NCBI GenBank assembly: GCA_022601215.1
Contig: JAHZIZ010000092.1
Span: 1 to 8,336 of the forward strand
Reading direction: 5' to 3'
Length of the DNA: 8,336 nucleotides
Source: Bacteroidota bacterium
Lineage (GTDB): Bacteria; Bacteroidota; Bacteroidia; Flavobacteriales; Flavobacteriaceae
In this document: piece after piece, positions 5,603 through 8,336 of the stretch
Layout of the letters: every line of letters begins with the position of its first letter
Position numbering within the stretch: position 1 is the first letter of the stretch
Position numbers and translations under genes: made by a program
Notes under the pieces: generated by a model
What the model was told of the DNA's origin: nothing
Databases searched by the model: none
The model's input: the letters and a program-made list of their open reading frames with translations, nothing else

Positions 5603-6127
5603 ATGAGCAATCCTAAAACCACTATCCGTCCAGTTCTTTCTTCGGAAGTTGAAGTGCTTTGTGAAGTCGCTAAAGCAACATTTATTGCCACCTATAGTGA
5701 TCATAATACCCCTGAAAATATGAAGTTGTACGTGCGCGAGCACTTCAACTACCAACGGATGATCAAGGAAGTAAATCAACCCGATATTCATTATTTCATT
5801 GCTATTAAAAACGAACAAATAATAGGGTATACCAAACTCAATGAGGGAGCGGCACAAACAGAATCCAAATTTCCGAATACCTTAGAAATTGAACGCATCT
5901 ATGTGATACCACCACAACATAAAAAAGGAATTGGTGCGCTTCTTCTACAAGAGGCCATAAGGTTAGCTCGCAAAAAAGATTTTTCTCAGATTTGGCTAGG
6001 AGTGTGGGATCAAAACGCCAAAGCCATTGACTTTTATGAGCGCAGCAAATTCTATAAAGACGGAATCCATCCTTTTGTGCTAGGTGAAGAACCACAGCGA
6101 GATTATATCATGAAGCTAGACCTGTAA
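5603..6127 (+). CDS. GNAT acetyltransferase, PaiA-like (polyamine type)
   Basis: A 174-residue GNAT enzyme that should use acetyl-CoA. It resembles Bacillus PaiA, a spermidine/spermine N-acetyltransferase, along most of its length: a TF near residue 26, TPENMKLYV (36-44), IIGYTKLN (73-80), A-Q-T-E (84-87), LEIERIYV (94-101), the acetyl-CoA loop H106-K-K-G109-I-G111 with His where PaiA has Gln, IWLGVWDQNAKAIDFYE (130-146), and a late stretch H-P-F-V-L-G-E-E-P-Q-R-D-Y-I-M in the place of PaiA's H-S-F-Y-M-G-D-E-E-Q-T-D-L-I-M. Polyamine or related amine acetylation is therefore the leading guess. It sits between the acetate-type symporter and acs, all on one strand, which raises the alternative that it modifies proteins such as Acs. 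No regulatory domain (for example cAMP-binding) is fused to it. The preceding gap is 43 bases; the following 93 bases may contain an acs promoter. Confidence 0.85.
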   Translation: MSNPKTTIRPVLSSEVEVLCEVAKATFIATYSDHNTPENMKLYVREHFNYQRMIKEVNQPDIHYFIAIKNEQIIGYTKLNEGAAQTESKFPNTLEIERIYVIPPQHKKGIGALLLQEAIRLARKKDFSQIWLGVWDQNAKAIDFYERSKFYKDGIHPFVLGEEPQRDYIMKLDL

Positions 6128-6162
6128 CTGGTCAAGGTTGAGAAAAGAAAATCCAAACGGAG

Positions 6163-6198
6163 TTTATCATTTTCCGAAAAGCAAAATTCGTACCTTTT
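6163..6198 (+). promoter_or_regulatory. Weak candidate promoter for acs
   Basis: In the 93 bases between the GNAT gene and acs, TACCTTTT at 6191-6198 matches the -7 consensus TAnnTTTG except for the last base and lies 22 bases before the acs ATG. T-rich DNA (TTTATCATTTT at 6163-6173) lies upstream, but no exact TTTG is found at the ideal distance. acs may have its own promoter here, or simply be read from the symporter operon; no terminator separates them. Confidence 0.3.
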
Positions 6199-6220
6199 AC
6201 CCACCAATTTTTATTTCAAC

Positions 6221-8128
6221 ATGAGCCAATACCACATCAAAAACCTAGAAGAGTATTTTCAAGTCTACAGAAAAAGTGTACGCGAACCTGAAGCTTTTTG
6301 GGGAGAAATAGCTGAAGAACATTTTCAATGGAAAAAGCCGTGGGAGAAGGTGTTGGATTGGGATTTTACGAAGCCAGAAGTACAATGGTTCCAAGGAGCT
6401 AAATTGAACATTACAGAGAATTGTATCGATCGGCATCTCCATACCCGCGCGGACAAAACGGCCATTCTTTTTGAACCCAATAACCCAGATGAAGCGGCAC
6501 AACCTATCACGTATCGTCAATTACATGAACGGGTATGTCAGTTTGCCAATGTGCTTAAAGAGAAGGGAATTAGTAAGGGAGATAGAGTGTGTATTTATTT
6601 ACCCATGATACCAGAATTAGCAATATCCGTATTGGCTTGCGCCCGTATCGGGGCTATTCATTCGGTTGTTTTTGCTGGCTTCAGTGCAACTGCTCTTGCG
6701 ACACGAGTTAATGACGCTTCTTGTAAAATGATGATTACAAGTGACGGTTCCTATAGAGGTGCTAAAACCATTGATCTAAAAGGCATAGTAGACGAAGCAT
6801 TAGAAAGTTGCAGCTGTGTGGAGAATGTCTTAGTAGCCAAACGGATTAATAGTGATATTTATATGAAGAAAGGTCGTGATTATTGGTTGCAACCTTTATT
6901 AGACGCTGCCCATAAAAATTGCACACCGGAAGTAATGGACGCCGAAGACCCACTCTTCATATTATACACCTCAGGTTCGACTGGGCAACCCAAAGGAATG
7001 GTACACAGTACAGGAGGTTATATGGTTTATAGTGCCTATACCTTTAAAAATATATTTCAATACCAAGAAAACGATGTCTATTGGTGTACAGCCGATATAG
7101 GCTGGATCACTGGGCATAGTTATATTGTTTATGGTCCGCTCGCAAACGGAGCAACTACCGTAATGTTTGAAGGGGTTCCAACGTATCCCGACTGGGGACG
7201 ATTTTGGCAAATTGTCGAAAAACACAAAATCAATCAATTCTATACTGCGCCTACAGCTATAAGAGCGCTTGCAAAAGAAAATCTGAGTCATGTAGAAAAA
7301 TACGACCTGTCATCCTTGAAAGTTCTCGGAACTGTTGGAGAACCTATCAATGAAGAAGCATGGCACTGGTATAATGACAATATTGGAAAGAAAAATAGTC
7401 CGATTGTGGATACTTGGTGGCAGACTGAAACGGGTGGAATTATGATTTCACCTATTCCCTTCGCAACACCTACAATTCCTACCTTTGCCACCTTACCGCT
7501 GCCAGGGATCCAACCGTGTCTTATGAATGAACAAGGAACTGAGCTCGATGGAAATCCTGCCCATGGAAGACTTTGTATCAAGTTTCCTTGGCCTAGTATG
7601 GCTCGAACCATTTGGGGAAATCATAGGCGATATAAAGACACTTATTTTACAGCTTTTGAAAACAAGTATTTCACAGGTGATGGCGCTTTACGTGATCAAA
7701 CTGGTTACTACCGAATTACCGGACGAGTAGACGATGTAATTATCGTCTCTGGCCATAACCTTGGTACGGCTCCGATTGAAGACGCCATTAATGAACATCC
7801 AGCAGTGGCTGAAAGTGCCGTAGTTGGCTTCCCACATGACATAAAAGGAAATGCTTTATACGGTTACGTAATCCTCAAAGAAACAGGGGAAGGACGAGAT
7901 CACGACAACCTTCGAAGCGAAATTAATCAACTCATTACGGAACGAATTGGCCCGATTGCCAAACTTAACAAGATTCAATTTACATCAGGTCTTCCTAAAA
8001 CTAGAAGTGGGAAGATTATGCGACGTATTTTACGTAAAATCGCATGTGATGAAGGTGATAATTTAGGAGACATTTCTACCTTATTGAATCCTGAAATTGT
8101 GGAACAAATTAAAAAAGAAGTAGTCTAA
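6221..8128 (+). CDS. acs: Acetyl-CoA synthetase (AMP-forming)
   Basis: The enzyme makes acetyl-CoA from acetate, ATP and CoA in the cytoplasm through acetyl-AMP. All landmarks of the ANL adenylate-forming family are present: the ACAS N-terminal region (EAFWGEIAEE), phosphate-binding loop Y249-TSGSTGQPKG-259, D397-TWWQTETGG-406 whose second Trp (W400) corresponds to W414 of Salmonella Acs that limits the pocket to acetate, Y483-FTGD-487, the hinge region GRVDDVIIVSGH, and P592-KTRSGKIMRR-602 with catalytic lysine K598, the residue that Pat/AcuA enzymes acetylate in other bacteria. The length of 635 is close to the usual 650. One difference: VSGH-N513-LGT has Asn where the enterobacterial enzyme has Arg (VSGHRLGT). 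The gene lies downstream of the symporter that would supply its substrate, and a PNPOx-like gene begins one base after its stop. The second half is less A+T-rich than the exported pair at 238-1765 (30 G/C in the 60 bases 7501-7560). Confidence 0.97.
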   Translation: MSQYHIKNLEEYFQVYRKSVREPEAFWGEIAEEHFQWKKPWEKVLDWDFTKPEVQWFQGAKLNITENCIDRHLHTRADKTAILFEPNNPDEAAQPITYRQLHERVCQFANVLKEKGISKGDRVCIYLPMIPELAISVLACARIGAIHSVVFAGFSATALATRVNDASCKMMITSDGSYRGAKTIDLKGIVDEALESCSCVENVLVAKRINSDIYMKKGRDYWLQPLLDAAHKNCTPEVMDAEDPLFILYTSGSTGQPKGMVHSTGGYMVYSAYTFKNIFQYQENDVYWCTADIGWITGHSYIVYGPLANGATTVMFEGVPTYPDWGRFWQIVEKHKINQFYTAPTAIRALAKENLSHVEKYDLSSLKVLGTVGEPINEEAWHWYNDNIGKKNSPIVDTWWQTETGGIMISPIPFATPTIPTFATLPLPGIQPCLMNEQGTELDGNPAHGRLCIKFPWPSMARTIWGNHRRYKDTYFTAFENKYFTGDGALRDQTGYYRITGRVDDVIIVSGHNLGTAPIEDAINEHPAVAESAVVGFPHDIKGNALYGYVILKETGEGRDHDNLRSEINQLITERIGPIAKLNKIQFTSGLPKTRSGKIMRRILRKIACDEGDNLGDISTLLNPEIVEQIKKEVV

Positions 8129-8129
8129 T

Positions 8130-8336
8130 ATGAATCTATTACCCTTCGCCAAAGCAGAATTACTCCTAAGTAATACACAAAAAGAACACCCTTTTAAGTA
8201 TGCTAATTTATCTACTTTCGGGGAATATCCAGAAACTCGAATGGTCGTAAATAGAGGTGTTTTATCTGATTTGGAAGTCACTTTTTTTACAGATTCTAGA
8301 ACCCCAAAAGTTGCCCAAATACGAGAAAACAAAAAA
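8130..8336 (+). CDS. Pyridoxamine 5'-phosphate oxidase-like flavoprotein (partial, runs off right edge)
   Basis: An ATG at 8130, one base after the acs stop, opens a frame of 69 codons that reaches the window edge without a stop. The product begins MNLLPFAKAELLLSN and contains PETRMVVNRGV (34-44) and VTFFTDSRTPKVAQI (50-64). E-T-R-M-V followed after a short strand by F-F-T-D-S-R-x-x-K-V-x-Q-I is the FMN-phosphate-binding pattern of the pyridoxamine-phosphate-oxidase split-barrel fold, so FMN binding is expected. Whether it is true PdxH or one of the many related flavoproteins cannot be told, because the C-terminal half with the PLP-site residues is missing; the N-terminus is shorter than in PdxH, which favours a general PNPOx-like protein. 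The tight junction implies co-transcription with acs. Confidence 0.8.
   Translation, partial: MNLLPFAKAELLLSNTQKEHPFKYANLSTFGEYPETRMVVNRGVLSDLEVTFFTDSRTPKVAQIRENKK

Overview
The window looks like chromosomal DNA from a marine-type member of the Bacteroidota, most likely Flavobacteriia. The DNA is A+T-rich and genes lack Shine-Dalgarno sites. Candidate promoters fit the Bacteroidota -33/-7 pattern (TTTG, about 20 bases, TAnnTTTG). The DUF4212 / sodium:solute symporter / acetyl-CoA synthetase proteins carry typical Bacteroidota sequence signatures. The species is inferred from style and cannot be fixed from the sequence alone.

Layout. Bases 1-87 hold the tail of an upstream gene and a strong intrinsic terminator. 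Bases 238-1765 hold two same-strand genes for exported proteins I do not recognise: a lipoprotein, then a soluble helical protein with a classical signal peptide. A hairpin at 1785-1813 ends this unit and also serves the convergent minus-strand gene at 1832-2164, a short single-stranded-DNA-binding protein without the usual acidic tail. About 510 bases without a clear large gene follow (2165-2674). They contain a candidate ssb -7 box, an array of CGTTT boxes at exact 10-base spacing, a possible 28-45 residue small ORF and a good candidate promoter for the next operon. Bases 2675-3471 hold a TfoX/YjbR-like small protein overlapped by one base by a GNAT acetyltransferase.

The second half (3548-8336) is an acetate-type uptake and activation cluster: a DUF4212 small subunit, its partner sodium:solute symporter of the VC_2705 type, a PaiA-like GNAT acetyltransferase, acetyl-CoA synthetase (acs), and the first 69 codons of a pyridoxamine-phosphate-oxidase-like flavoprotein that starts one base after the acs stop and runs off the right edge. 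The two-part symporter would import a small carboxylate with sodium, Acs would convert acetate to acetyl-CoA, and the GNAT in between would use acetyl-CoA. Whether that enzyme acetylates polyamines (as its PaiA-like sequence suggests) or Acs itself is open.

I see no mobile element, CRISPR array, tRNA or rRNA. The least explained parts are the orphan exported pair at 238-1765 and the regulatory-looking DNA at 2165-2674; I found no proof of a new multi-gene system.
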